Positions 16,521 to 25,789 of a stretch of 64,000 nt of DNA are shown here, in pieces (the first letter of the stretch is position 1; each line of letters starts with the position of its first letter). The notes under the pieces are model-generated. The model saw only the letters and a list, made by a program, of their open reading frames with translations, made no database searches and was not told the DNA's origin. The DNA comes from Limnothrix sp. CACIAM 69d (lineage in GTDB: Bacteria > Cyanobacteriota > Cyanobacteriia > CACIAM-69d), in contig MKGP02000053.1 in the NCBI GenBank assembly GCA_001913845.2, forward strand, positions 62,001-126,000. The letters run 5' to 3'. The translations under genes and the position numbers were made by a program.

Positions 16521-18332
16521 ATGAGCGAAGCAGCGGTGCGACCGGCCAAAATTACGCGAGTGTTGCCCGGATCAATTGCCCAGGAGGTGGGGTTTGAAGT
16601 GGGCGATCGGTTAGTGGCCATCAATGGCCAAAAACCCCGAGACTTGATTGATTACAACTTCCTCTGTGCCGATGAGGTGTTGGAGTTGGAAGTGCTGGAT
16701 CAGCACGATCGCACCCACCTGGTTGAAATTGAAAAGGACTATGACGACGAGTTGGGCTTGGAATTTGAAGCGGCCCTGTTTGATGGTCTGATTCAGTGTA
16801 ATAACCGCTGTCCCTTTTGTTTTATTGATCAGCAGCCACCCGGTAAACGGGCATCGCTTTATTACAAAGATGATGATTATCGGTTGAGTTTTCTCTATGG
16901 CTCCTATCTCACCCTCACCAATTTGACGCAGCGGGAATGGGATCGCATTGAGCGGCTGCGGTTGTCGCCTTTGTTTGTCTCGGTGCATTCCACGGAACCG
17001 GAGGTGCGATCACGCTTGCTGAAAAATCCCCGGGCGGGCGAGATCATGAACCAGTTAGCTTGGTTTCGCGATCGGCGCTTGCAAATTCATGCCCAAGTGG
17101 TGCTTTGTCCTGGCATTAATGACGGGGTGCATTTGGAGCGAACCATTCATGATTTGGCCAGCTTCTACGGATCGCCTGCGGGTCAATCTGGGCCCGGTCG
17201 GCGGGCCAAGCCGGCCCTGGCCGACCAAGCCGCGATCGGGGGCGGCTGGGCCATTTCTGAAAATGTGACGTTGCTGGCGGGCCGATCGCCGGGGGCCGAT
17301 TCGGGGGCGATCGAAGCTGAATCGCTCGATCGGGTGGCGGTGATCGATCGCCTCGACGGCTCAGAACCGGCAGAGTCGAATCTGCCTGACCCGAATGTTT
17401 TTGATCCAGATGTTTTTGACCCAGATGTGTTCGATCCGCGATCGCAACCCATCGGCCTAACGGATTGGGATCCAGAAGGAGATCCAGCCGATGAGGATGA
17501 CCAGTGGGATGAGGCTGATGGGTTCGATCGGACCGCTTGGGATGATCAAGACCTCGATCAGCTAGATGATGATTTAGATGGCGACCAAGACGAAGTGGAA
17601 CCCCATCGCCCAACGGTCACTTCCGTGGCGATCGTGCCAGCGGGGCTAACGCAATTTCGCCCGGCCGACGATGAGCTACAGCCCGTCACCCCCGCCAAAG
17701 CCTGCGAAGTCATTGCCCAGGTGCGATCGCTCCAGCAAACCTTTCGCCAAACCCTCGGTTCCACGTTTGTTTGGTTGGCCGATGAGTGGTTCCTGATTGC
17801 GGGTCAGGATTTGCCGGAAATGGTCGAGTACGAAGATTTTCCGCAAATTGACAATGGCGTGGGTTCCATCCGGCTGTTTGTGGATCAGTTTGAACGGGCC
17901 CTGGCGGCGAACCCGGTGCGTGCAACCCCGTTCCCCCGTCGCCTCACCTGGGTGGTGGGGAACACGGTGGAGCGGCCCTTCAGTGGTTTGGTGCGCCAGC
18001 TCAATCAAATTTCAGGGCTAACGGTGCAGTTGGCGGCCCTGAACTCGGACTATTGGGGCCAAACCATGACCGTTACCGGCTTGCTGACGGGCCAGGATTT
18101 GGTGCAAAAGTTGACGGGCCAAGACCTGGGGGATGCGTTGCTGCTGCCGTCGTTGATGTTGCGCCATGGTGAACAGCGCTTTTTGGACGATATGACGGTG
18201 CAGGAGGTGAGCGATCGGCTGCAAGTCTCGATCGTGATTGTCACCAATGCTGAAGCGGTGATTGAGCAAGCGGTGGCCGCCGCCTGGCCCCAAGCGATCG
18301 CCCCCCAAGCGCCCAGTGATTTGCTGGCGTAG
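16521..18332 (+). CDS. TIGR03279-type radical SAM protein with PDZ domain and large acidic insertion
   Basis: ATG 16521, with AGGAG seven bases upstream, gives 603 residues. A PDZ-like N-terminus (ITRVLPGSIAQEVGFEVGDRLVAINGQ) leads to CNNRCPFC (Cys93, Cys97, Cys100), then YYKDDDYRLSFLYGSYLTLTN and VLCPGINDGVHLERTIHDLASFY. After a break the family resumes at PTVTSVAIVPAGLTQFRP and runs through the C-terminal DUF512 domain. This is the cyanobacterium-enriched putative Fe-S oxidoreductase family, of unknown function. From memory, homologues are about 430-460 residues; the excess is residues 216-362 (17166-17606), which are low-complexity and Asp-rich with PNVFDPDVFDPDVFDP repeats. The reading frame stays open throughout. 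Confidence 0.88.
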   Translation: MSEAAVRPAKITRVLPGSIAQEVGFEVGDRLVAINGQKPRDLIDYNFLCADEVLELEVLDQHDRTHLVEIEKDYDDELGLEFEAALFDGLIQCNNRCPFCFIDQQPPGKRASLYYKDDDYRLSFLYGSYLTLTNLTQREWDRIERLRLSPLFVSVHSTEPEVRSRLLKNPRAGEIMNQLAWFRDRRLQIHAQVVLCPGINDGVHLERTIHDLASFYGSPAGQSGPGRRAKPALADQAAIGGGWAISENVTLLAGRSPGADSGAIEAESLDRVAVIDRLDGSEPAESNLPDPNVFDPDVFDPDVFDPRSQPIGLTDWDPEGDPADEDDQWDEADGFDRTAWDDQDLDQLDDDLDGDQDEVEPHRPTVTSVAIVPAGLTQFRPADDELQPVTPAKACEVIAQVRSLQQTFRQTLGSTFVWLADEWFLIAGQDLPEMVEYEDFPQIDNGVGSIRLFVDQFERALAANPVRATPFPRRLTWVVGNTVERPFSGLVRQLNQISGLTVQLAALNSDYWGQTMTVTGLLTGQDLVQKLTGQDLGDALLLPSLMLRHGEQRFLDDMTVQEVSDRLQVSIVIVTNAEAVIEQAVAAAWPQAIAPQAPSDLLA

Positions 18333-18678
18333 GAGTTTCGGGACTCGGGGGAGCGAGCCGGCCGATTCTGTAGGCCAGCCGCTAGACTAACCAGTATGCT
18401 TTTTGAGGCACAACCTCGATTCGATCCTGGTTCGATTCTCAGTTTGATCTCAGTTCGATCGAGTATCCACTGCGCAAGGCCATCCAACCGACGCTGGCAA
18501 CCCCCACAGGGAGCAATTCATCCCTGAACTTTCGGGCCCCGAACTTTCGGGAGTTGGCAGCGTCTGCTGGTGACGATGCGAGCAATAGGCGAGTAATTGA
18601 GTCATTTACGAACTTTGCACCAGTGGCAGCCGTCAAAACAGCCGGTTTTAGGCGTGAGGAGCGAAGCAAGTTTTGGTT
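18333..18678. other. Intergenic region upstream of the tolC-like gene
   Basis: About 345 bases with no credible gene. It contains two close copies of a partly palindromic 14-mer, CCTGAACTTTCGGG (18523-18536) and CCCGAACTTTCGGG (18538-18551), which could be a paired operator or a hairpin ahead of the tolC-like gene. A TTCGAT-rich stretch (about 18408-18462) precedes them. Confidence 0.4.
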
Positions 18679-20670
18679 ATGAAGATTGCCCATCGAGCGA
18701 TCGCCACGGGTTTAGGGGTTACCGTCGCGTTGTGTTGTCTGTGGGCGGATGCCGCCCGCGCCGAGTCGGTGGAAGCGGATGCGGCCGCCACCTTGGCTGA
18801 AGCTGATCATGTCATAGCCGACAAGTCCCCCACTTCGCCACCGGATTCAGCCGCCGCGACTGGTTCTGAATCCGCTGAACCCGCTGAATCGCCTCATTCG
18901 CCTGTTAATTCGCTGAATTTGCCGAAGCCAGCTAAACCGGCCAAACCGGCTGTGGGTGTGGTGGCCACCGCAGTTCCGATCGCTGCCGACCGTGATCAGG
19001 AGCCGATCGCCCAAGAATCAGCCAGTCAAGAGCAAGCCAGTCAAGAGCGAGCTAGTCAAGAGCCAGAGCTTGCAGCAGACTCCCCTAGGGCCGACGCTTC
19101 CGAGTCGATCGGGGGAGATTCGGCTCCCGTTGCCCAAGCGAACGATAGTTCTAGTAATCCCGATCCGTTGGGAAATGTGCCCTCTGCGCCTGGTTCCTTG
19201 GGCGATCGGCCCGAAGGCAACACAGAAGCCGATGAGCTGGTGATCCAGCGGCTGGAATCTGACCCCAACCCGCTGCAATTTCCCACCCTGCCGGAAGAAG
19301 TGCGGATCCTGTTGACCCAGCCGATTACCCTTGAGCAGGCCTTAGAAATTGGCCGTCGCAATAATCGGGATCTGCGCCAGGCCTACCTCAGCATTGAAAG
19401 TAGCCGGGCCCAACTGCGCCAGGCGATCGCCGCCAACTACCCCCAGTTGCGGTTCTCCTCCTCCCTCACGGATTCGCTCACGGCCGGCAGTCGCTTGAAC
19501 CTGTTGTTGCAAAACCGCGCCGCCCGCCGTGTTGGCAACTTTGGGGGCCAGGTGGATATTGACACCCAAGATCAGTTCACCTGGAGCAGCGCTCTGGAAC
19601 TGAGCTACAACATCTACACTTCGGGACTGCGGCCCGCGAACATTGCCGCCGCCCAAGCCCAGTTGCGAGCCACTGAGTTGTCCCTCGAAGCCACCTTTGA
19701 GGACTTGCGGCGCGATATCACCGATAGCTACTACCGGCTGCAACAGGAAAACGAGCAACTCAAAATTGACCAATCGGCGGTCAAGTTTCGGGAGCAAAGT
19801 GTGAAGGATGCCCAAGCCTTGGAAAAGGCCGGGTTGGGAACGCGGTTTGAAGTGCTGCAAGCGGAAGTGGAATTGGCTAACGATCGCCAGTTGGTGGTGC
19901 AAACGCGCGATCGACAGACCCAGCGCCGCCGGGAACTGGCTCGGCTGTTGAGTTTGCCGGAGGCGATCGATATCCAAACCGCTGACCCGATCGCCAAGGC
20001 GGGGGAATGGACGCTGCCCCTCGCAGACAGCATCGTGTTGGCCTATCGCAATCGCGCAGAAATTGAACAGCAACTGGCCCAGCGGGAACTGAACAGCGCC
20101 CAACGGCGGGCCCGGTTGTCTCAGTTGGGGCCCCAGCTCAGTGCCTTTGCTCGCTATGAGTTGCTGGATGTGATTCAGCCCGATGATGACTTCAGTTTGG
20201 TCAGCGGCTATTCCACGGGTTTGCAGTTGCAATGGACGCTGTTTGATGGCGGAGCAGCCCGGGCCCAGGCGCGTCAGGAGTCGGTGGCGATCGAGCAGGC
20301 CGAAAACGGTGTGGGTCGGGCGCGCGATCGAATTCGGTTTGAAGTGGAAGTGGCCTACTCCAACCTGCAAGCCAACGCCGAAAACATTCAAACCTCCCTC
20401 AAGGCGATCGAGTCGGCCCAAGAGGAAGTGCGCTTGGCGCGGCTCCGGTTCCAGGCCGGCGTGGGCACACAGACCGATCGACTCAACGCAGAAACCCGCC
20501 TCACCCGGGCGCGGGGTAACGTGTTGATTGCGATTATTGGTTACAACCGCGCGTTGGCTGCCCTCAACCGTGCCGTCAGCAACCTGCCGCCGGGCACGAT
20601 TCAACCGGTTCCGGAACCGATTCAACTGCCTGAGCTGGTCGATGCACCGACGGGCCCTACTACTCCTTAG
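18679..20670 (+). CDS. TolC family outer membrane protein with long disordered N-terminal region
   Basis: ATG 18679 gives 663 residues: a signal peptide (MKIAHRAIATGLGVTVALCCLWADAARA), then about 170 residues rich in Ala, Ser, Glu and Pro, including a SQEQASQERASQE repeat encoded by three 15-base units at 19021-19065. The outer membrane efflux domain follows: ITLEQALEIGRRNNRDLRQAYLSIESSRAQLRQA, long coiled coils (EENEQLKIDQSAVKFREQSVKDAQALEKAGLGTRFEVLQAEVELANDRQ) and a second half-repeat ending LNAETRLTRARGNVLIAIIGYNRALAALNRA. TolC trimers form the outer-membrane channel for type I secretion and efflux. The RTX-trypsin at 50435 is a conceivable substrate, but no ABC or membrane-fusion gene is adjacent. 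Confidence 0.9.
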   Translation: MKIAHRAIATGLGVTVALCCLWADAARAESVEADAAATLAEADHVIADKSPTSPPDSAAATGSESAEPAESPHSPVNSLNLPKPAKPAKPAVGVVATAVPIAADRDQEPIAQESASQEQASQERASQEPELAADSPRADASESIGGDSAPVAQANDSSSNPDPLGNVPSAPGSLGDRPEGNTEADELVIQRLESDPNPLQFPTLPEEVRILLTQPITLEQALEIGRRNNRDLRQAYLSIESSRAQLRQAIAANYPQLRFSSSLTDSLTAGSRLNLLLQNRAARRVGNFGGQVDIDTQDQFTWSSALELSYNIYTSGLRPANIAAAQAQLRATELSLEATFEDLRRDITDSYYRLQQENEQLKIDQSAVKFREQSVKDAQALEKAGLGTRFEVLQAEVELANDRQLVVQTRDRQTQRRRELARLLSLPEAIDIQTADPIAKAGEWTLPLADSIVLAYRNRAEIEQQLAQRELNSAQRRARLSQLGPQLSAFARYELLDVIQPDDDFSLVSGYSTGLQLQWTLFDGGAARAQARQESVAIEQAENGVGRARDRIRFEVEVAYSNLQANAENIQTSLKAIESAQEEVRLARLRFQAGVGTQTDRLNAETRLTRARGNVLIAIIGYNRALAALNRAVSNLPPGTIQPVPEPIQLPELVDAPTGPTTP

Positions 20671-21083
20671 GGGGCTTGGCCGGCCCGCGCCTGCATTCCA
20701 GCGGCTCGGGATCGATCGAACTTGAATGGTCTGCCTTGAGCGGTCTTGCATCTTGGGGGCGATCGGGCCGAGGTCGGTTTTTTCGACTCCCTGCCACGAT
20801 TGCTCCTGAGACGCTCGCATTAAACTGGGGTAGCTCAACAAACTGCAACATCTTGCAATGATCTTGCAATCTTTCACCGATTGCCTATTTCCTTGCGTTC
20901 GTTGTGCCTGTTGTGTCCCTTGCTTGCAACACTGCACCCGTGTTTGGGCGAAGCAGTGGCATCGGTCGTGGTTGTCACTCTTTCCCGATCGCCCTGCCCA
21001 CCGCATGGGTTCCCAGTTTCCAGCCAAGACCCACAATTTCCCCTGAGCTACGCTCCGTCAGCGAGTCCCTTTCCCAACACCCT
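20671..21083. other. Intergenic region upstream of the ferredoxin gene
   Basis: About 410 bases without a supported gene; the ferredoxin frame is open upstream to 20904, but that extension looks non-coding. An 11-base unit is tandemly duplicated, ATCTTGCAATG ATCTTGCAATC (20850-20871), a possible protein-binding or promoter-proximal repeat. Confidence 0.4.
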
Positions 21084-21380
21084 ATGGGCACTATTCACTT
21101 CGTTAACGAAAACAAGGACGTAATCGCCGCCACCGGTTCCAACCTGCGAATCAAGGCGATCGAGAACGGCATTGATATCTATAAGCTGTACGGCAAAATG
21201 ATGAACTGCGGTGGCTATGGCCAATGTGCCACCTGCGTTGTCGAAATTGTGGAAGGGATAGAAAATTTGTCCGATCGGACGGATTTTGAGAATCGCACCC
21301 TGCGCAAGAAGCCCGACAATTACCGTTTGGCTTGCCAGGTGTTGGTGAATGGCCCCGTGAGCGTGCGTACTAAGCCCTAG
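21084..21380 (+). CDS. [2Fe-2S] ferredoxin
   Basis: A 98-residue ferredoxin with cluster ligands Cys42, Cys48, Cys51 and Cys84 ([11 protein letters not shown] and LACQV). The C-x5-C-x2-C spacing differs from the C-x4-C-x2-C of photosynthetic PetF and resembles adrenodoxin-like and other bacterial [2Fe-2S] ferredoxins. [29 protein letters not shown] gives the expected beta-grasp start, so ATG 21084 is chosen over the upstream open frame. It transfers single electrons; the partner is not evident. It stands alone between the tolC-like and porin genes. Confidence 0.88.
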   Translation: MGTIHFVNENKDVIAATGSNLRIKAIENGIDIYKLYGKMMNCGGYGQCATCVVEIVEGIENLSDRTDFENRTLRKKPDNYRLACQVLVNGPVSVRTKP

Positions 21381-21860
21381 CTATCGACTCGTAAACCCGG
21401 GTCTCCTGGGGACTTTCGTGGCGATCGAGTGAGATCCAGCGCGATCAAATGAAATCAAAATGAAACTAGACCAATGCGATCAAAATAGAAGTCAAGAGGC
21501 TCGCCCCTGCGTCTGAGGCGATCGGGTTGCAAAAATCCGTCAAGGCAACCTCAGCCGACTGAGCACATCTTTTGGCAATTTCTGGTTTTGGCAGTTTTGG
21601 GGCTGAGCACAACCCGAAGAATTGACAGCTACCGAGGGTAAAAGCGTTTCCTAGCGTTTTTCTCTCGGTGCTCGCATTTTGGGGAGCTGATCGATTTTTT
21701 CCAGTCGTCTGGAGGATGCGGATCCGGAATTGGGGGCGATCGCTCCGCGCTGATTGTGGCCATTTGCCGCAAAGACTGACAGCCCGCTTGCTAGTTTCGC
21801 TAGTCTTCCCCTCTCAACGCCACCCCAGCACCACCCCAATGCCATCAAATTGGACTGGAT

Positions 21861-21878
21861 TTGATCGAATTCGATCAA
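21861..21878. promoter_or_regulatory. 18-bp perfect palindrome, candidate operator of the porin gene
   Basis: TTGATCGAATTCGATCAA is a perfect 18-base palindrome about 120 bases upstream of the TATAAT at 22000, followed by a partial repeat (CTTGATCTAAT). Its length and symmetry suit a dimeric regulator. The regulator is unknown. Confidence 0.4.
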
Positions 21879-21975
21879 ACTTGATCTAATCTTCCTGATC
21901 CTCCCAATTACCGATGAAATCAGGGTTTTTGGACTCTCCTTAACCGTAATTTTCGAGAATCTTTTCCAAGACTCG

Positions 21976-22036
21976 GTTTCGCCTCTTGTCGGTTCGATCT
22001 ATAATCGCCACAGGAAGTGTACTGACTCAGTAACAC
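21976..22036 (+). promoter_or_regulatory. Porin promoter with inverted repeat near the transcription start
   Basis: A consensus -10 TATAAT lies at 22000-22005; the -35 region (about 21976-21982, TTTCG-like) is weak, suggesting activator help. Just downstream, AGTGTACTGACTCAGTAACACT (22016-22036, quoted approximately by its arms AGTGT and ACACT) forms an imperfect inverted repeat that would sit at the start of a roughly 55-base leader. GAGGAA precedes ATG 22067. Confidence 0.5.
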
Positions 22037-22066
22037 TTTCACTGGTATCGGTGTGAGGAAACGCGA

Positions 22067-23677
22067 ATGAAACTGTTCTGGAATGCACTGCGCCTGAGCC
22101 CGGCTGCTGCTGGCCTCTCGCTGTTGCTCGCTCAAGGCGCTTTTGCCGGCGAAGCAACGACCCAAACCAATGTTGACGCTAGCCCTTCGGCGATCGAGCT
22201 TGGCCTGCAAGACGATCTCGCCAGCATGGATCAAGTGACCTCCGTGTCGCAATTGTCCGACGTGCAACCCACTGATTGGGCTTTCCAAGCGCTGCAATCG
22301 CTGGTTGAGCGCTATGGTTGCATCGCTGGTTACCCGGATGGCACCTTCAAGGGCAACCGCCCCTTGAGCCGCTACGAGTTTGCCGCCGGTTTGAACGCTT
22401 GCCTCGATCGGATCAACGACCTGATCAAGGCAGCTACCGATCCCCTGGCCACCAAGGAAGATCTGCGCAAGCTGCAAAAGCTGCAAGAAGAATTCGCCGC
22501 TGAATTGGCTGCCCTGCGCGGTCGTGTGGATGCCCTCGAAGCCCGCACCTCCGAGCTGGAAGCTAACCAATTCTCCACCACCACCAAGCTGACCGGTGAA
22601 GTGGTGATGGCCGTGGCCGCTGGCCTGTCGGACGTGGTTGGTGATGATGACAACGACGAAGCGGACAACGCCACCTTCTCGCACCGCGTGCGCCTGAACT
22701 TCAACACCAGCTTCACGGGTAAGGACTTGCTCCGCACCCGTCTGCAAGTGGGTAACGTGCCTCGTTACTACAGCAGCGAGACCAACATGGCTCGTTTGGC
22801 TTGGGAATCGAACACCAGCAACAACTTCATCCTGGATGAGTTGTACTACCGCTTCCCCCTGAACAGCGCCAACACCTGGCGCGCCTTCGTGGGTACGACC
22901 GGTCTGGACATCGACGATATCCACTACACCGCCAACCCCCTGTTGGAATCCTCGGCTGATGGCGCTCTGTCGCGCTTCGGTCGCTACAACCCCTTGTTCC
23001 GTCAGCCCCAAGGCGCTGGTATCGGTGTGAACTACAAGGGCGAACGTTTCCGCTTTGCCGCCAGCTACCTGGCCAGCGAAGCCAACGATCCCCAAACCGG
23101 TGCTGGTTTGTTCGACGGTAGCTACAGCGCTGCTGCGAGCTTGTACTACTCCCCCAGCAAAACTTGGGATATCGGTCTGCTGTATGCCTACGCTTACCAC
23201 AGCACCGATGCTCGCACCCGTCCGAGCTTGACCGGTGGTACCGGCAGCTTCCTGGGCGACAACCCCTTCCGCGACCCCACCAGCGCTCACAACGTGGGCG
23301 TGCAAACCACCGCGAAGCTGAGCAAGAACTTCGTGCTGAGCGGCTGGGCTGGCTGGACGTTTGCTAACGCTGAAGATAACGGCGATGGCAACGCTGACCT
23401 GTTCAACTGGGCTTTGACCTTCGCGTTCCCCGACCTGTTCAAGGAAGGCAGCGTGGGCGCTCTGATTGTGGGTCAACAGCCCAACCTGTACAACGCCGAC
23501 AACACCGTCGGTGGCGAAGATGATGACAATTCCTGGCACATCGAAGCTCTGTACAAGTTTGCGGTTAACGACAACATCTCGATCACCCCTGGCGTGATTG
23601 TGGTGACCGACCCCAACAACAACAACGACAACGACACTGCTGTGTTGGGCGTGTTGCGGACTGTCTTCAAGTTCTAA
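22067..23677 (+). CDS. SLH-OprB type outer membrane porin (iron uptake porin family)
   Basis: A 536-residue major outer membrane protein: signal peptide (about 1-27, ending GAFA), an S-layer homology domain (VSQLSDVQPTDWAFQALQSLVERYGCIAGYPDGTFKGNRPLSRYEFAAGLNACLDRI) that binds peptidoglycan-linked polymer, a coiled coil (EDLRKLQKLQEEFAAELAALRGRVDALEARTSELE), and an OprB-like beta-barrel ending in Phe (VFKF), the usual barrel C-terminus. Related cyanobacterial porins move small solutes including inorganic ions and iron. Codons are strongly biased (AAC, GGT, GCT, CTG) compared with neighbours, as in highly expressed genes. The gene is monocistronic, with a strong terminator at 23839. Confidence 0.93.
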   Translation: MKLFWNALRLSPAAAGLSLLLAQGAFAGEATTQTNVDASPSAIELGLQDDLASMDQVTSVSQLSDVQPTDWAFQALQSLVERYGCIAGYPDGTFKGNRPLSRYEFAAGLNACLDRINDLIKAATDPLATKEDLRKLQKLQEEFAAELAALRGRVDALEARTSELEANQFSTTTKLTGEVVMAVAAGLSDVVGDDDNDEADNATFSHRVRLNFNTSFTGKDLLRTRLQVGNVPRYYSSETNMARLAWESNTSNNFILDELYYRFPLNSANTWRAFVGTTGLDIDDIHYTANPLLESSADGALSRFGRYNPLFRQPQGAGIGVNYKGERFRFAASYLASEANDPQTGAGLFDGSYSAAASLYYSPSKTWDIGLLYAYAYHSTDARTRPSLTGGTGSFLGDNPFRDPTSAHNVGVQTTAKLSKNFVLSGWAGWTFANAEDNGDGNADLFNWALTFAFPDLFKEGSVGALIVGQQPNLYNADNTVGGEDDDNSWHIEALYKFAVNDNISITPGVIVVTDPNNNNDNDTAVLGVLRTVFKF

Positions 23678-23838
23678 GTTGCAACCCCACTGCTGCGTTG
23701 AAATGACGGTGTAGTGGTCAATCAAGCTGGGCGGTGATTTTTGATCAACTAGCCCAGCTTGCTCAAGGGCAGCTTTAGAATCAGTGCTTGGTTGAACCCG
23801 TTTGCGGGAGCCAGCACGATCCAAATGAAGCCATTTTC

Positions 23839-23880
23839 AAAAGAGTAAGTGTTACCCATGCACTTGCTCTTTTGTTTTGG
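23839..23880 (+). terminator. Rho-independent terminator-like hairpin after the porin
   Basis: AAAAGAGTAAGTG (23839-23851) pairs with CACTTGCTCTTTT (23861-23873) with one mismatch around a 9-base loop, followed by TGTTTTGG. It stands about 160 bases after the porin stop. Confidence 0.75.
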
Positions 23881-24274
23881 TTGCTTTTTTGGGTGGGGGC
23901 GATCGGGATTCTGAAAACTTCATGAAAGTGCGATCATTCGGCGTGCCTTTGCCAGGTTTTCAACGGCTTGCGGAGTGCTTGAGGCATAATGGAAAAAGGT
24001 ATCCTCTGGTTAGATGTTTGCTCTCGCATTGTGACCATTAGGGTGACCACGCGCCCAAAGCCAGCGTTTGGCCAGCGGAAATGTTCGTGCGATCGCCCCT
24101 GAGGCGGAACTCAGGTTCTGTCAAGGGTTCCACCGGTTCACGGGTGGAGCCAGGGACTTTGCAAATCTGCCATCAGCCAGATCTTGATTCACTACCAGCG
24201 CAGCACCCCTTTGCCATGAGCCAATGCCATGGGCAAATGCGGTAACGAGTGCGCGACTTCGAGGGGCAACCTGT
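23881..24274. other. clpX leader region
   Basis: About 390 bases between the porin terminator and clpX, with no gene. A 9-bp stem (GGTTCCACC at 24126-24134 with GGTGGAGCC at 24143-24151, one G-U pair) could fold in the clpX leader. There is no typical riboswitch pattern that I can recognise. Confidence 0.4.
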
Positions 24275-25645
24275 ATGTCGAAATTTGACTCCCATCTCAA
24301 GTGTTCGTTTTGTGGCAAGTCCCAAGAGCAAGTCCGCAAGCTTATTGCTGGGCCGGGAGTCTATATCTGCGATGAGTGCGTAGATCTGTGCAATGAAATT
24401 TTGGACGAAGAACTCTTCAATGGCGGCACAGCAACCCAAGCGCCGCCTCGTCCTGAACCGGCTGAGCGGACTCGCACCCGCACTCCCCGCACCACGCCCC
24501 ATCGGGTACTGAAGCCCCGGGAAATCAAGAAATACCTCGATGACCACGTTATTGGCCAAGACGAAGCCAAAAAAGTCTTGTCAGTGGCGGTTTATAACCA
24601 CTACAAACGGCTAGCCTGCTTGCAGGAAGCCGAAAATGGCCAAGGATCCGCAACCAATCCTAGTAATCCTAGTGCGCCCGCTTTGGATGATGGGGTGGAA
24701 CTCCAAAAGTCCAACATTTTGCTGATGGGCCCCACGGGGTGTGGCAAGACGCTGCTGGCTCAAACCTTAGCCAAAATCTTGGATGTGCCCTTTGCGGTGG
24801 CCGATGCCACAACCCTGACGGAGGCGGGCTACGTTGGGGAAGATGTGGAAAATATTCTGCTGCGCCTGTTGCAGGTGGCGGATTTTGATGTGGAGGAGGC
24901 CCAGCGCGGCATCATCTACATTGACGAAATTGATAAGGTGGCCCGCAAGAGTGAAAACCCCTCCATCACGCGCGATGTGTCCGGAGAGGGGGTGCAACAG
25001 GCGCTGCTCAAGATGTTGGAAGGGACGGTGGCGAATGTGCCGCCTCAGGGGGGCCGTAAGCATCCTTACCAGGACTGCATCCAAATCGACACCAGCAATA
25101 TTTTGTTCATTTGCGGTGGGGCGTTCGTTGGTTTGGAGAAGGTGGTGGAGCAGCGCACGGGCAAGAAGTCGATGGGCTTTGTGCGAGCGGGCGAAACCCA
25201 ATCCCGGGAGCAACGCACGGCGGATACTTTGCGCCATCTGGAACCGGAAGATCTGGTGAAGTTCGGAATGATTCCGGAGTTTATTGGGCGGGTGCCGGTG
25301 CTGGCGGTGGTGGAGCCGTTGGATGAGGAGGCCCTGATCGCGATCCTGACGCAGCCGCGTAATGCGCTGGTCAAGCAATATCAAAAGCTGCTACGGATGG
25401 ATAATGTGCAGTTGACGTTTGAGCCGGATGCGGTGCGGGCGATCGCCCAGGAGGCCTATCGGCGGCGAACGGGGGCGAGGGCCCTGCGCAGCATTGTGGA
25501 AGAACTGATGCTGGATGTGATGTATGAAGTGCCGTCGCGGAAGGATTTGACCCGCTGTCTGATTACGCGGCACATGGTGGAGCATCGATCGACTGCGGAG
25601 TTGTTGTTGCACCCGTCGTCGCTGCCGAAGCCGGAGTCTGCCTAG
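24275..25645 (+). CDS. clpX: ATP-dependent Clp protease ATP-binding subunit ClpX
   Basis: ATG 24275 gives 456 residues. The N-terminal zinc-binding domain has [10 protein letters not shown] and [10 protein letters not shown] (C-x2-C ... C-x2-C). The AAA+ core has Walker A GPTGCGKT, pore loop GYVGED, Walker [11 protein letters not shown], an RKHP loop (GGRKHPYQD, contact with ClpP) and sensor motifs near [22 protein letters not shown]. ClpX unfolds tagged proteins and feeds them to ClpP. Many cyanobacteria keep tig-clpP-clpX together; here the visible clpP is about 5.8 kb downstream. A 22-residue Asn/Ser/Pro-rich loop ([20 protein letters not shown]) precedes the Walker A domain. Confidence 0.97.
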   Translation: MSKFDSHLKCSFCGKSQEQVRKLIAGPGVYICDECVDLCNEILDEELFNGGTATQAPPRPEPAERTRTRTPRTTPHRVLKPREIKKYLDDHVIGQDEAKKVLSVAVYNHYKRLACLQEAENGQGSATNPSNPSAPALDDGVELQKSNILLMGPTGCGKTLLAQTLAKILDVPFAVADATTLTEAGYVGEDVENILLRLLQVADFDVEEAQRGIIYIDEIDKVARKSENPSITRDVSGEGVQQALLKMLEGTVANVPPQGGRKHPYQDCIQIDTSNILFICGGAFVGLEKVVEQRTGKKSMGFVRAGETQSREQRTADTLRHLEPEDLVKFGMIPEFIGRVPVLAVVEPLDEEALIAILTQPRNALVKQYQKLLRMDNVQLTFEPDAVRAIAQEAYRRRTGARALRSIVEELMLDVMYEVPSRKDLTRCLITRHMVEHRSTAELLLHPSSLPKPESA

Positions 25646-25789
25646 CTTGCCCAAGACTGGAACTGGCTCAGCTCATTGGGCCAATGGCTCGATCGAGCCT
25701 GATGTTTGGGGGCTTGGCATCCAACCTCGAAGTTTGATCTTTTGATCGATTAACCTTTTTGCATTAACCTTCTTTGCTGCTCTGCAACC

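Larger units (their letters stand above)
21381..22066. other. Long regulatory intergenic region upstream of the porin gene
   Basis: Nearly 690 bases without a credible gene. It is rich in GATC-containing words (GCGATCAAATGAAATCAAAATG; TTTGATCGAATTCGATCAAACTTGATC). It contains the 18-base perfect palindrome at 21861 and the promoter-like and inverted-repeat elements nearer the porin start, listed separately. Confidence 0.5.

Noticed and set aside
19342-21036. 564-codon minus-strand open frame across the tolC-like gene
   Set aside because: Antisense of a clear TolC protein; its composition (Arg/Gln/Leu-rich, no motifs) is that of a shadow frame.
21920-23824. 634-codon open frame on the minus strand across the porin gene
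   Set aside because: It is the antisense shadow of a strongly codon-biased gene; the translation is repetitive Gly/Val/His-rich, with no domain.
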